In this document: positions 12,733 to 23,589 of the stretch, piece after piece | Layout: every line of letters starts with the position of its first letter | Numbering within the stretch: the first letter of the stretch is position 1 | Source of the DNA: Lineus longissimus | Lineage: Eukaryota; Nemertea; Pilidiophora; Heteronemertea; Lineidae | Reading direction: 5' to 3' | DNA: 64,000 nt | Assembly (NCBI RefSeq): GCF_910592395.1 | Contig: NC_088310.1 | Span: 14,827,501 to 14,891,500 of the forward strand | Notes under the pieces: generated by a model | Seen by the model: the letters and a program-made list of their open reading frames with translations, nothing else | What the model was told of the DNA's origin: nothing | The model's database searches: none | Made by a program: the position numbers and the translations under genes

Positions 12733-13639
12733 GGGTGTCTATAAACCGAAGATCGAAGACCGAAGACCGAAGTCCGAAGATGGATCTATAAAACGAAGAC
12801 CCCACCTACTATAAAACGAAGACCCTATTAATATGCAAGAGAAATCACACAACGTACACAACGGGGAGCCCCCAACCCCCCGTCCTTCGAACATGTGCTA
12901 TCCAGTGCGTTTAGGAGCCCCCCTCGTGGACTTTCAACAAGTCCTTCCTTGATGCTTATCCAGTGCGTTGGGGGAGCAGCCCCCCCCCCCCCAGTCGACT
13001 CTCAATAGGTCATTCCTTGATGTTTACCCAACGGGCAAAGGGGGATATGACCCTGCCAACTATAAAGCAATTCATTTTGGGTCACAGTCCTCACAGCTTG
13101 TCCCCAAACCTACCCTACGCTACGCCAACCCCACTGATACCAGCAATGATACAGTGCAGCAACCCATTAGAAGAGAGTTAACATGATCGGAAAAATACCT
13201 AAAAGGCCGACAAACCCACCGTGGGGAATCACCGTAATTTTGTGGTAAAAACACAGAGTATTTATAAATATATATAAAAAAACCGTACGCTTAAAATAGG
13301 TTCTATACTGTATGGCGACGTGCTCGACCTGTTTGCGAGCACCTTAGACTGAAGCGTACACCCTGTGTGCAGAAAGAGACGGCCAGATCGGCCAATGAAC
13401 CCGTTTCGCAAGTAACACGTTTTTGACTACAAAATTTGACTACTTATTTGACCGTTTTATATAGTAGGGTCTTCGCTTTATAGTTGGTGGGGTCTTCGTT
13501 TTATAGTAGGGTATTTGCTTTATAGTAGGTGGGGTCTTCGTTTTATAGTAGGGTCTTCGCTCTTTAGTAGGTGGGATCTTCGTTTTATAGATCTTCCATC
13601 CTTGGTCTTCGGTCTTCGATCTTCGGTTTATAGACACCC
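12733..13639. mobile_element. Nested TIR element with TCTTCG-type minisatellite arms, copy 1
   Basis: The ends are GGGTGTCTATAAACCGAAG and its complement. Arms consist of units alternating 'ctataaaacgaagacc' and 'ccacctac'. Inside is 12840-13430, non-coding, with 'gtgctcgacctgtttgcgagcacc', a short hairpin. Its partner 14901-16098 keeps a perfect 9-bp target duplication. Here the right duplication was lost with a deletion of about 12 bases. Confidence 0.75.
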
Positions 13640-14134
13640 TGTGATGATAATTTGACTAATCAAATGCCATCAACTTTGTCAACAAACCATGCCATGACCG
13701 GGGACAGTCCGGGACTTATTTGACCATAGGACCATACTGACAAATTGTAAAAACTATAGATTAAGTAGAGTAAAGCAGTCGTTCAGGAAATCATGAGTTT
13801 TTGATAAAAATACATAATACTGTACATTCTCATAATTATTTGATCAAAATCAGCTGCAAAATCCATGTCATAATATACATGCACATATCAAGTCAAACAA
13901 GGTTGAAAATACATATCATGATATATGATTTCACGATATCATCATTCATCAGACCAATTATTGTGGGCATAGTACAATGACAAATAGAACAAAACTTAAG
14001 GATTATCATTCGAATTAGTGAATTCTTTAGGACAGTACATATCCACGTACTACCAATATGAACCACATATAAATCTTGCTCTTCGACTATAGTAAGGGAC
14101 GGTTCATATTCCTACGTCTGTGGGGAGGATAGCA

Positions 14135-14287
14135 ATACATTTGAATAGGCGAAACAGGAATAGGCGAAACAGGAATTAGGCGAAACAGGAATAGGCGAAC
14201 CAGGAATTAGGCGAATCAGGAATAGGCGAATAAGGAATTAGGCGAAACAGGAATAGGCAGAACAGGAATAGGCGAAACAGGAATACA
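14135..14287 (-). repeat. Minisatellite (GGCGAAACAGGAATA)n, copy 1 right array
   Basis: About nine units, 'ggcgaaacaggaata' with variants (aatcagg, aaccagg, aataagg). This is the inverted partner of 12532-12637. Confidence 0.9.
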
Positions 14288-14444
14288 CCATTGTATATGT
14301 TGTGAACAACTATAATTTTGGCCCTTAAATGCGTTATTTCTAGTGTATTTTTTTCTTGCACTGTACACTACCTTTGTATATGCACCACGAATTTTATGTA
14401 CTTTTTGCAGTACGAAATAAACAGCTATATATATATTTGGGTCT

Positions 14445-14520
14445 TGTCCAAGGACCGAAACATCACCAGTGGCATTGGCAAAGTGCCTTGTCCAAGAATC
14501 CAAACGTTACCAGTGGCATT
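14445..14520 (+). repeat. 48-bp repeat, first two units
   Basis: Units read roughly 'cttgtccaaggaccgaaac', 'atcaccagtggcattggc', 'aaagtgc'. The same repeat recurs at 16965-17004, 17125-17310, 17605-17800 and in the small relative at 31625-31830. Confidence 0.8.
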
Positions 14521-14533
14521 AAGTAAATAGACT

Positions 14534-14730
14534 AAGTTCTTCAGGTCTTCCTGGAGGGCTAGGTGGTCGCGCCTGGATCTTATTACGCGGTACAGTAGAC
14601 AATCGTCAGCGAAGAGGCGGTCTATGGACTTCACACTCTGGCAGGTCGTTGATGTGACACAGGAATAGGATGGGGCCTAGAACTGTTCCTTGTGGGACAC
14701 CGGATTTAACAGGCTTTTCGTGTGATGATC
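14534..14730 (-). pseudogene. Non-LTR reverse transcriptase fragment, copy 2
   Basis: Same fragment as 12218-12414. Here the minus-strand frame reads [14 protein letters not shown] (about 14634-14590), showing the FADD catalytic motif of reverse transcriptase. It is too short to function and has no flanking RT domains. Confidence 0.8.
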
Positions 14731-14737
14731 CCCCATT

Positions 14738-14802
14738 TCCTGTTTGGCCTATTTCCTGTTTGGCCTATTTCCTGTTTGGCCTATTCCTGTTTCGCCTACT
14801 TT
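14738..14802 (+). repeat. Minisatellite (CCTATTCCTGTTTGG)n, copy 2 left array
   Basis: About four units. It begins almost directly after the RT fragment, unlike copy 1 where about 100 bp intervene. Confidence 0.88.
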
Positions 14803-14900
14803 CCAGTACCCCTACAATAAATCGACTCTCCCACGGGGAACCTTAGGGATGCATGTCCATTTTATGGAGAAAATGTGAGGGGACAATTGGATGATGTTAA

Positions 14901-16098
14901 GGGTGTCTATAGACCGAAGACCGAAGACCGAAGACCGCAGACCGAAGATGGATCTATAAAACGAAGACCCCACCTACTATAAAGCGAAGACCCTACTATA
15001 AAACGAAGACCCCACCAACTATAAAGCGAAGACCCTATTAATATGCAAGAGAAATCACACAACGTACACAATGGGGGGGGGATCCCCCAACCCCCCCGTC
15101 CTTCGAACATGTGCTATCCAGTGCGTTGGGGGAGCCCCCCTCGTGGACTCTCAACAAGTCCTTCCTTGATGCTTATCCAGTGCGTTGGGGGAGCAGCCCC
15201 CCCCAGTCGACTCTCAATAGGTCATTCCTTGATGTTTACCCAACGGGCAAAGGGCGATATGACCCTGCCAACTATAAAGCAATTCATTTTGGGTCACAGT
15301 CCTATTTGTCCTGGATTGACTGGACTTCAGCATTACGGAAGCGCTGTCTTGAGCCTGTCCCCAAACCTACCCTACGCTACGCCAACCCCACTGATACCAG
15401 CAATGATACAGTGCAGCAACCCGTCAGAAGAGAGTTAACATGATCGGAAAAATACCTAAAAGGCCGACAAACCCATCGTGGGGAATCACCGTAATTTTGT
15501 GGTAAAAACACAGAGTATTTATAAATATATATAAAAAAACGTACGCTAAAAATAGGTTCTATACTGTATGGCGGCGTGCTCGACCTGTTTGCGAGCACCT
15601 TAGACTGAAGCGTACACCCTGTGTGCAGAAAGAGACAGCCAGATCGGCCAATGAACCCGTTTCGCATGTTTTTGACTACAAAAAGCATTTTATATAGTAG
15701 GGTCTTCACTTTATAGTTGGTGGGGTCTTCGTCTTATAGTAGGGTATTTGCTTTATAGTAGGTGGGGTCTTCGTTTTATAGTAGGGTCTTCGCTTTAGAG
15801 TAGGTGGGGTCTTCGTTTTATAGTAGGGTCTTTGCTTTAGAGTAGGTGGGGTCTTCGTTTTATAGTAGGGTCTTCGCTTTACAGTAGGTGGGGTCTTCGT
15901 TTTATGGTAGGGTCTTCGCTTTAGAGTAGGTGGGATCTTCGTTTTATAGTAGGGTCTTTGCTTTAGAGTAGGTGGAGGTCTTTGTTTACAGTAGGTGGGG
16001 TCTTGGTTTTATGGTAGGGTCTTCGCTTTAGAGTAGGTGGAATCTTCGTTTTATAGATCTTTAATCTTTGGTCTTCGATCTTCGCTTTATAGACACCC
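14901..16098. mobile_element. Nested TIR element with perfect 9-bp target duplication, copy 2
   Basis: It starts GGGTGTCTATAGACCGAAG and ends with the complement TATAGACACCC. Both sides are flanked by TGATGTTAA (14892-14900 and 16099-16107), a perfect 9-bp duplication. The right arm is a long array of alternating 'tagtagggtcttcgctttag' and 'tggggtcttcgttttatag' units (15690-16090). The centre has no open frame of note. It is a non-autonomous element. Confidence 0.82.
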
Positions 16099-16647
16099 TG
16101 ATGTTAACGATGTGATGATAATTTGACTAATCAAATGCCATCAACTTTGTTAAGAAACCATGCCATGACCGGGGACAGTCCGGGACTTATTTGACCATAG
16201 GACCATACTGACACACTGTAAAAACTATAGATTGAGTAGAGTAAAGCAGTCGTTTATTTTATAAAAACAGGAATTCATGAGTTTTTGATAAAAATACATA
16301 ATACTGTACATTCTCATAATTATTTGATCAAAATCAGCTGTAAAACCCATGTCATAATATACATGTAGGTACAGCACATATCAAGTCAAACAAGGTTGAA
16401 AATACATATGATGATATATGATTTCACGATATCGTCATTCATTAGACCAATTATTGTCGCACCAAAGGGCATAGTACAATGACAAATAGAACAAAACTTA
16501 AGGATTATCATTCGAATTAGTGAATTCTTTAGGACAGTACATATCCACATACTACCAATATGAACCACATATAAATCTTTGCTCTTCGACTATAGTAAGG
16601 GACGGTTCATATTCCTACGTCTGTGGGGAGGTTAGCAATACATTTGA

Positions 16648-16805
16648 ATAGGCGAAACAGGAATAGGCGAAACAGGAATTAGGCGAAACAGGAATAGGCG
16701 AAACAGGAATTGGGCGAATCAGGAAGTAGGCGAATCAGGAATAGGCGAATAAGGAATTAGGCGAAACAGGAATAAGCGGAACAGGAATAGGCGAAACAGG
16801 AATAC
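16648..16805 (-). repeat. Minisatellite (GGCGAAACAGGAATA)n, copy 2 right array
   Basis: About ten units, the inverted counterpart of 14738-14802. Confidence 0.9.
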
Positions 16806-17124
16806 ACCATTGTATATGTTGTGAACAACTATAATTTAGGCCCTTAAATGCGTTATTTCTAGTGTATTTTTTTCTTGCACCGTACACTACCTTTGTATAT
16901 GCACCACGAATTTTATGTACTTTTTGCAGTACGAAATAAACAGCTATATATATATATATTTGGGTCTTGTCCAAGGACCGAAACATCACCAGTGGCATTG
17001 GCACGGTGTCTATGTTTAAAAAAAAAAAATTCAAATGTACACGTACCTGTTTTGTATTGCTGTTATGATATTCTGTATTGTGTGATACTTTTGAAAATAA
17101 AAAAAAAAAAAAAAAAAAAAATCA

Positions 17125-17800
17125 TCACTGGCATTGGCAAAGTGCCCTGTCCAAGGACCCAGACATTACCGGTGGCATCGCCAAAGTGTCTTGGTCAAGG
17201 ACCCAAATATTGCTGGTGGCACTGCCAAAGTGATTGTCCAGGGACCAAAACATTACCAATAGCATCGCCAAAGTATGTCCTGTCCAAGGACCCAAACATT
17301 ACCGTTATTCGGCGTTGTGTTATCGTCGCTTACTCATTATACCCGACTCGGTGGCTTTTATAGTTAACTCGGTGACTCCAACTCAAAAATGTGGTTGTTT
17401 GATGCCCAAAAATTGTGGATCTGTCAGTCCTCTCCACAGAATGCATTAGAGGCGCCGAATTGGGAATCACAACAAAAAGAACTGCCGCCTCTCTGTTGCA
17501 TATAACCTCATTATATATCGTGGAGTGACTTTCTGACAAGTGCAACCAAAGCGAAGGTACATGTACTCTGCATGTGATCATTGTGTGCGTGCCTTGTGTA
17601 ATACATCGGACCAGTGGCATTGCCAAAGTGTCTTGTCAAAAGACCGAAACATCACCAGTCGCATTGGCAAAGTGTCTTGTCAAGAACCCAAACGTTTCCA
17701 GTGACATTGCCTAAGTGTTTTGTCCAAGGAACGAAATGTTACCAGTGGCATTGCCAAAGTGTCTTGTCAAAGGACCAAAAACAAGTGGCATTGCTAAGTA
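17125..17800 (+). repeat. 48-bp minisatellite blocks
   Basis: Blocks at 17125-17310 and 17605-17800 hold roughly five and four imperfect units containing 'ccaaagtgtcttgtccaagg' and 'accagtggcattg'. A poly-A run (17101-17122) precedes the first. About 290 bases between the blocks are unrelated. The same units fill the core of the 619-bp relative at 31470-32088. Confidence 0.82.
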
Positions 17801-17854
17801 CATACATGCAAGGCCACGGCAGCAGTGGCGCCGCCTGGTGGGAATAGTAAGATG

Positions 17855-18194
17855 TAGTCACAAAGCCTGATGTTCATGAAATTAGCATAAATCACTGAAA
17901 TTATATTGGATTGAACCGCCTACCTGAACGGTGCTGCCATCTGTCGTGAGACCTGGAACCAACCTGCATGGGTAAAGAGAAAACAGGTAACATGGGCTGG
18001 AATGAAGGTGGACAATAAGCGGTAAGTGGCCGGTAAGCGGTTAGTGACCGGTAAGTGGTAAGTGGTAAGTGGCCGGTAAGCAGTAAGTGGCCGGTAAGTG
18101 GTAAGTGGCCAGTATGCGGTAAGTGGCCGGTATGCGGTAAGTGGCCGGTAAGCAGTAAGTGGCCGGTAAGTGGTGAGTGGTTTTAGTTGGTGCC
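17855..18194 (-). repeat. Right TIR of the composite element with GGTAAGTGGCC array
   Basis: Inverted partner of 12025-12200. It contains an expanded array of 'ggtaagtggcc' and 'ggtaagcagtaagt' units (18012-18180) that is only a single unit in the left arm. Confidence 0.82.
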
Positions 18195-18267
18195 TTCAGA
18201 TTTCATGTCAATAGTGATAACGTTCAGAATTACCTATAACTCGTCGGAAAGATTGCCCGTGACAGCT

Positions 18268-18447
18268 TTACCTCCTCCTAGTCCTACGTTTCCATAGCTT
18301 CAAAACTGTTGCAGTCGATCTTGGCCTTTCTGGAAATAACGCTTCCATTTCGCGCGCAACAGCATCCCAAGCCTTCTTCTTTTTCTCATTAGCTATGGCA
18401 TCTAATCGTTTATCTTCAAGCACATTTTTACCTTGAGGGGTTTCAAT
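18268..18447 (-). pseudogene. Myb/SANT-like DNA-binding domain fragment
   Basis: A 59-codon frame between two stops on the minus strand, without a start codon, has the typical trihelical spacing. It shows an EDKRLDAIANEKKKKAW helix, then AVAREMEALFPER, then TVLKLWKRRTRRR. This resembles Myb/SANT-like domains found in Harbinger-associated proteins and NAIF1/MSANTD-type proteins. It ends in a stop after the basic tail, and a frameshift would continue it a little. I infer a single exon or a fragment of a Harbinger accessory gene; no neighbouring exon was found. Confidence 0.5.
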
Positions 18448-18847
18448 TTATACAGCCCCTTTTGTTCTACATGTTACATGTCCAGGTTACATGATCTCGA
18501 GATTAATGGAAATGGGACCACACCGCATAATCACGCTCCCAAATCTAGCCCAATACCATTTGGCGTGGTGTCGCCGAGGCGGCCCCTGCCTGGGCAGAAC
18601 TGTAGGGGTTTCGAAAAGAGTCGACGTGTTTTGGTGGAGCTCCGAAAGATTAATGTATTTGTGTAGAACTGTCTAGGCCCGTGATTATTGGTTCACAATG
18701 TGATATTTAATTTTGCCTCTTTTTTTCTTCATCGGTTTACTCCTTCGATTTACTCCTTGAATCTATCACTACAGGTCTCATCATTTTTCATAGCCTAGCT
18801 AAACTTGTATGCAGTTTTGTCTCCCAACAGATTTATTTGGTTTAGAT

Positions 18848-19690
18848 CGCTAGTTTCTTTGGCTCACCAAAAGTGTCTATACAACACCGCAGTGTCGTTG
18901 TCGTCCGTCGTATCCTATTTCAAAAACAGTGGCACATTTCTTAACCGCTAGGGCTATGGACTCAAAACTTTGTATGCATGACCCCCTAGGTCAGATGACC
19001 TTTGACACTGAATTTCGGTCTGGTCTCATTGACTTGGCCACAAGGAGGCCAAAACTGTAAATATAAATAGTGTGATATCTCACTTATAAGTGATTTGTTT
19101 TTGATGAAATTTTATGGTAGGTAATCCTAGCAAGGATATATCAGATATCTTGCGTGTTTTTGATTTAACCTACTTTTCAAGGTCACAGAGGTCAAATGGC
19201 GTAAATTGGCTGTTTGTGTATAACTGTGGCACGTTTCTTAACTGGTAGGGCTATGAGCTTGGAAGTTTTAATACATGACCCTTAAGGTCAGATGACCTCT
19301 GACAGCCAATTTTGGTCTGATCTGATTCTTGACTTGGCCACCAGGGGGGGGCCAAAACTGAAAACACAAAAAGTGTGATATCTCACTTATTAGTGATTTG
19401 TTTTTGATGAAATTTTTATGGTAGGTACTCCCAGCCAGCATACATCACATATCATAAAGGTTTTTGATTTGACATTTTTTTCAAGGTCATAGAGATCAAA
19501 TGGCGTAAATTGGCCGTTTGAGCATAACAGTGGTACGTTTCGTAACTGCTAGGGCTACACAAGACCCCCTAGGTCAGAATACCTCTGACACTGAATTTTT
19601 GTCTGATCTGTTTTTGGACTTGGACACCAGGGGGCAAAAATAGCATCACAAAGCGAGCATAACCCCTCAGCCTATTAAGGTTGAAGGTGA
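18848..19690 (+). repeat. ~300-bp tandem repeat family, plus orientation
   Basis: Almost three units with a period of about 300 bases (for example 'gatatctcactta' at 19074 and 19378). The left end 'tttggctcaccaaaag' at 18858 resembles, inverted, the ends near 30580, 31280 and 33110. Non-coding. It ends near a 'cccctcagcctattaagg' palindrome. Confidence 0.8.
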
Positions 19691-19739
19691 GATAATGGTG
19701 AAGTTGGCTTAGTGGAGTGGCTAGTTTGCATATGGAAAT

Positions 19740-20110
19740 TAAAATTGTGGAAACCTAATTAGAGGATGTGAGCCATATTGAGCCATATTGAGCCATATTG
19801 AATTTCGAATCGCGCTGATTTTCGAAAGGGACCTTCCCCTTACAAAACTGCATTAGGCCTACACCCTCTAGAAATTGATTCCATCCTCCAAGCCGTTCTC
19901 CTCGAAATTGACGGAAACCGATTTCAAGCACGTTGCCCTGGTGACCATATTGAGAATCAGAATGAGCCTGTTTTCGAAAGGAACCTTCCTCTAGTCACCC
20001 CCAAACGTACATACCAAAAATGAATTTGATCGGACGAACGGTTCTCCTCGAAATTGACGGAAACTAATTTCAAACACGCCGCCCTGCTGGCCATATTATC
20101 CATTTCCTGT
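19740..20110 (+). repeat. ~147-bp satellite units, interrupted by DIRS element 1
   Basis: About two diverged units containing 'ttctcctcgaaattgacgg' and 'ttttcgaaaggaaccttcc'. The array resumes at 25740 after the DIRS element, so DIRS element 1 inserted into it. Confidence 0.8.
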
Positions 20111-20709
20111 GGAAATGTAATTTTATTAGTTCATACCTACCCAGGTCAGACTTTTGCATGTGTACTCCATTCGGACACACCCGAGGAAGAAATAATCTAA
20201 TACCAACAACCAAAGGAAGGAGGGTAAACGGTGACTTACCATGTAGTGAAGTAAACTGTCTCCAAGCTGCGCAGCAGAACCCAACGGGTGAGACCAGGGG
20301 ACCCAGAGAAAGAATTCTTGGGGAAAACCCGGGCTGGAGGTCAACAGGCCCTTTGACAACAAAGGGAAGCATAACTGGGAAAACCCATCCCCTCCTAGAC
20401 AGGGACAAAACCACCTCAACACCTCAACAATAAGCTCAGCACATATCGTCAAGAGACACAATGTGGAAAAAATCTCTTTTTTTTTACAAGAAGGAGAGCA
20501 CGCCCCAGAATAACATGGAGCGGCCTCACTGACTAACTCTCAAAAGTCCTAGGCGGTTGAACCCTAGGACAGCTGGACGAGGCGAACGCGCAGGCCCGAA
20601 GACCTGGCGACAGTCTATAGAACAACCCCCCCCCCCCCGCTTAAAAAGGAGGGAGGACAAGACAGCCAGCAGGAGAGAAAATCGACGAGTGGTCTAGGCA
20701 GGGAAACAC

Positions 20710-21400
20710 CTAGACCACGTGCTGAGCAGCGACAACTGGACCAAGAGACAGCATACCGTCTGTTAACTTGGAACAATCCCGCATATAATACTGGGAGAAT
20801 GTAGAGTGAGAACTCGATGTAGCCGCATCTAAAACCTCGTTCAGCACCACTCCCTGATACTCGGCCCACGAAGTAGAAATGGCCCGAATCTCGTGGGCTG
20901 TAATGGCGCCTAGGCGACGAAGCTCTGGAGAAACGAGTGTCATAGAATAAGCCATCCGGATGGTGGCCACCAACCATCTGGCGACGGTGGCTGCAGCTAT
21001 CTCCCTAGTAAACCCCTCTCTATAAGACAAAAAGAGGCGCTTCCTGCCTAGGCGAACAGCAGGTTTCTGAGTCTTATTAGAATAGAACTTCAATGCCTGA
21101 ACAGGACAGAGAGTTCTGTCCGGAAGGTCTCTAGAGACCGTAGCGGATAACGAGGGGATAAAAACCGGGCGCCTGGAGGTGTGCGGCGCCTGGTTTTTAG
21201 CCAGAAAGCCTGGGACAAATTCTAGGATCGCGCCCCTCTCAGTGAAAGCCAATTTATCAAAGGCTAAAACATGGAGCTCAGACCGCCGCTGTGCCGTGGC
21301 CAAATGCCGTGGCTCATGACACCAGTCTCGAAAGACAGCCCACTTGCTATCGTATGAATCAAGGGTAGAGTGTCTCTGAGGTTGGGCGACTTTACGGAAA
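20710..21400 (-). pseudogene. DIRS 1 tyrosine recombinase
   Basis: The frame 21303-20710 shows the catalytic pattern of tyrosine recombinases: Arg in ATAQRRSEL, the HEIR box (about 20900), and Tyr in FSQYYMRD (about 20780). This enzyme replaces integrase in DIRS elements and inserts circular cDNA without duplicating the target. The N-terminal part is in another frame (after a shift near 21300-21390), so it is listed as broken although the catalytic half is open. Confidence 0.85.
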
Positions 21401-23350
21401 ACATCTCCGAAAAGCCTCTCTCTCGGAGGAAATACCCGACAGCCTCCAGGCGTGAAGCCTGTAAAAAGAAGGTTCTTGATGATAGACCCGGCCGATCGGG
21501 TGATAAAGCAGACGGTCCCACGCCAGCAGGCGGCGGGGGTGATCCGTCAGCAGGTCCAGCAGAACCGGGAACCAGGCCTGGTTCGGCCAGCACGGTGCTA
21601 TCAGACAAAGTCTGACCCGTGAACTGGTCACCTTGTTGAGTACCGGTAGCAACAGAGGGGTTGGCGGGTATGCATAAGCATTGAGGCCGTCCCAGGAGGC
21701 CGACAGGCTGTCCACTCCCAAGGCCTCCCCGTCCGGAAGGGGTGAGTAGTACAGGGGGAACCTCTTGTTCAACCGAGTCGCAAACACGACCGGAGCATCC
21801 CACAGGGCCCCCAGGCGAGAGACCACCTTGCGATGGAGGGTCCACTCTGTCTGGACCAGACGGTCCGCCCTGGAGAGGGCGTCGGCCAAGATATTTCTCT
21901 TGCCAGGGATGTGACGGAGGAGGAGCTGGATATCCAAGCAGCGACAAAGCTGCAGGAGCTCCCAAGTGAGACGGCACAATGTGTCGGATCTCGTCCCCCC
22001 CGTTTCCGAATATAAGCGACCACTGTCGAATTGTCGGAGAAAAGAGAAACCCTGTGACCCCTCAGATGAGACGTGAAGGCCCTCACGGTCAGGATGACAG
22101 CCTGCATCTCCAGGATATTGATCGAGAGACGCGCATCCTCCTCTGACCACGTGCCCTTGGTGGTCAGGTAGCCTTCGTTCAAATGGGCGCCCCAACCATA
22201 AAGGGAGGCGTCCGTGAACAGGGACATCTGGGGCGACGGAGGGCTGAGCTGCACTCCGCGGAGGAGCTCCGTCTCCGAACCCCAGAAACTCCACACCACC
22301 CCCAGGAGGGACCCCGGGATAAATATCCGCTGGTTGAGGGAGTCCGTGAATGGACGCCAACTTGACAGCAGGAGGAGCTGGAGTGGGCGCATATACAGGC
22401 GGCCGAAAGGAACCTGGTCCGCTGCCAATTGAGCAGCCCCAGCAGCGACAGAAACTGTCGGGCTGTGGCGCTGTCCTGACGGCGAAAAATCCCGACCAAG
22501 GACTGAATCTTGCGAATTCGGTCCGGAGGGGGGGACATCAGGCCCTCTCGTGTGCGAAATCGCACCCCCACGAAGACATAATCCTGAGCTGTGTCCAGCT
22601 CGGATTTGTCCAAATTAAACAACCACCCAGCCTGTCTGGTTCTGACGAGCAGAAACTTTGCCTGCTTTCCCAGACAGCGATGAGCCTGGTGCTGTAGCAG
22701 CCATTCGTCGAGATAGCAATGGAGCTTTAAGCCCATGGCGTAAAAAGGCGCGGCAAATGCCTTGACGACTGTTGTGAAAATCAGCGGAGCAGAAGCCAGG
22801 CCGAAAGGAAGGGCCTGAAACTGATAAACCCTTCCTTCAAAGAAGAAATGAAGGAAGGGCTGAAACTCTGGATGGACCGGGACGTGTAAATACGAGTCCT
22901 GAAGGTCCAGAGAGATAGCCCAATCGCTGGGGTGCACCGCGACCGCTACTGACCTGGTTGTCTCCATCTTGAAGCTGGGGACCCGGAGGAACTGATTCAA
23001 GCTGGACAGGTCCATGACCAGTCTCCACTTCCCCGACTTCTTGGGGACTTGGCTGTAAAAGCCCAGGGAGGAATGGTTGTCCACCAGCCTAACTGCCTGC
23101 TTCTTGAGAAGAGACAGGACCTCCGATCAAAGGGCAAGCGCCCTGACGGGGTCTACTGGCGGGACACCGGGGTGGAAGTCGATGTCATAGGGGGGGGACG
23201 GAAAAAGTCCAATCGGACACCGTGTCGGAGCATTTTTTGACACCACCGGTCCCAAAAGGCTGCGAAGTGTCGCAGTCTGCCATCCACGACGCCAACTGTG
23301 GGGGCGCCACCTGGAGGCGCAGGAGGAAGGACTAAAGAGTCACTTGTGCT
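21401..23350 (-). pseudogene. DIRS 1 reverse transcriptase / RNase H / methyltransferase-like region
   Basis: RT lies at 23084-22179 with KSGKWRLVMDLSSLNQ, LDLQDSYLHVPVHP and CYLDEWLL. The second catalytic Asp of YLDD is Glu here. RNase H follows in a shifted frame with LFTDASLYGWGAHL, ILEMQAV and LFSDNSTVVAYIR. Another shift near 22010 leads to the DIRS methyltransferase-like region (ATRLNKRFPLYYSPLPDG, then APCWPNQAWFPVLL). An in-frame stop precedes the RT start. Dead copy. Confidence 0.85.
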
Positions 23351-23589
23351 TGCCCCCGCGACCCATCTCTTGGAAGGGACGCTTGGGCTGCCCGTCGCTC
23401 CCGCCCCTGCCTGAGGAGCGGTGGCGCTTATTGGAGCGGCGAGAGGGAGCCGCAGCTTCTGCCTGCCCTCGGGGACGAACCTCGGAGGAGCCACGCGAGG
23501 ACGAGGGCCCACGAGGAGCCGACGAACCTCGGGGGCGTCGAGACCCCACCTGTAGTCCCCTTCCCGCGGCCTGTGCATAGGAACACGGA

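Larger units (their letters stand above)
12208..14520. repeat. Tandem duplication, copy 1 (~2.3 kb)
   Basis: From 'agtaaatagac' near 12207 onward the sequence repeats, in the same order, from about 14520: RT fragment, 17-bp minisatellite, nested TIR element, unique block, inverted minisatellite, and 48-bp repeats. Copy 1 has roughly 100 extra bases after the RT fragment and a shorter TCTTCG array than copy 2. Confidence 0.8.
14521..17004. repeat. Tandem duplication, copy 2 (~2.5 kb)
   Basis: Second copy of 12208-14520 in direct orientation. It is longer because the TCTTCG-containing array at 15690-16090 is expanded relative to copy 1 (13450-13630). Confidence 0.8.
12025..18194. mobile_element. 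Large TIR element with 9-bp target duplication (composite, MULE- or Merlin-like)
   Basis: The ends are GGCACCAACTAAAACCAC at 12025 and its exact complement ending at 18194. Longer arms run 12025-12200 and 17855-18194. Flanking 9-mers ATCTGATTT (12016-12024) and TTCAGATTT (18195-18203) match at 7 of 9 positions. A 619-bp relative at 31470-32088 shares both arms and has a perfect 9-bp duplication. 8-11 bp duplications with GG-starting TIRs are known for Mutator-like and Merlin transposons. No transposase is present, so this is a non-autonomous copy swollen by nested insertions and a tandem duplication. Confidence 0.75.
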
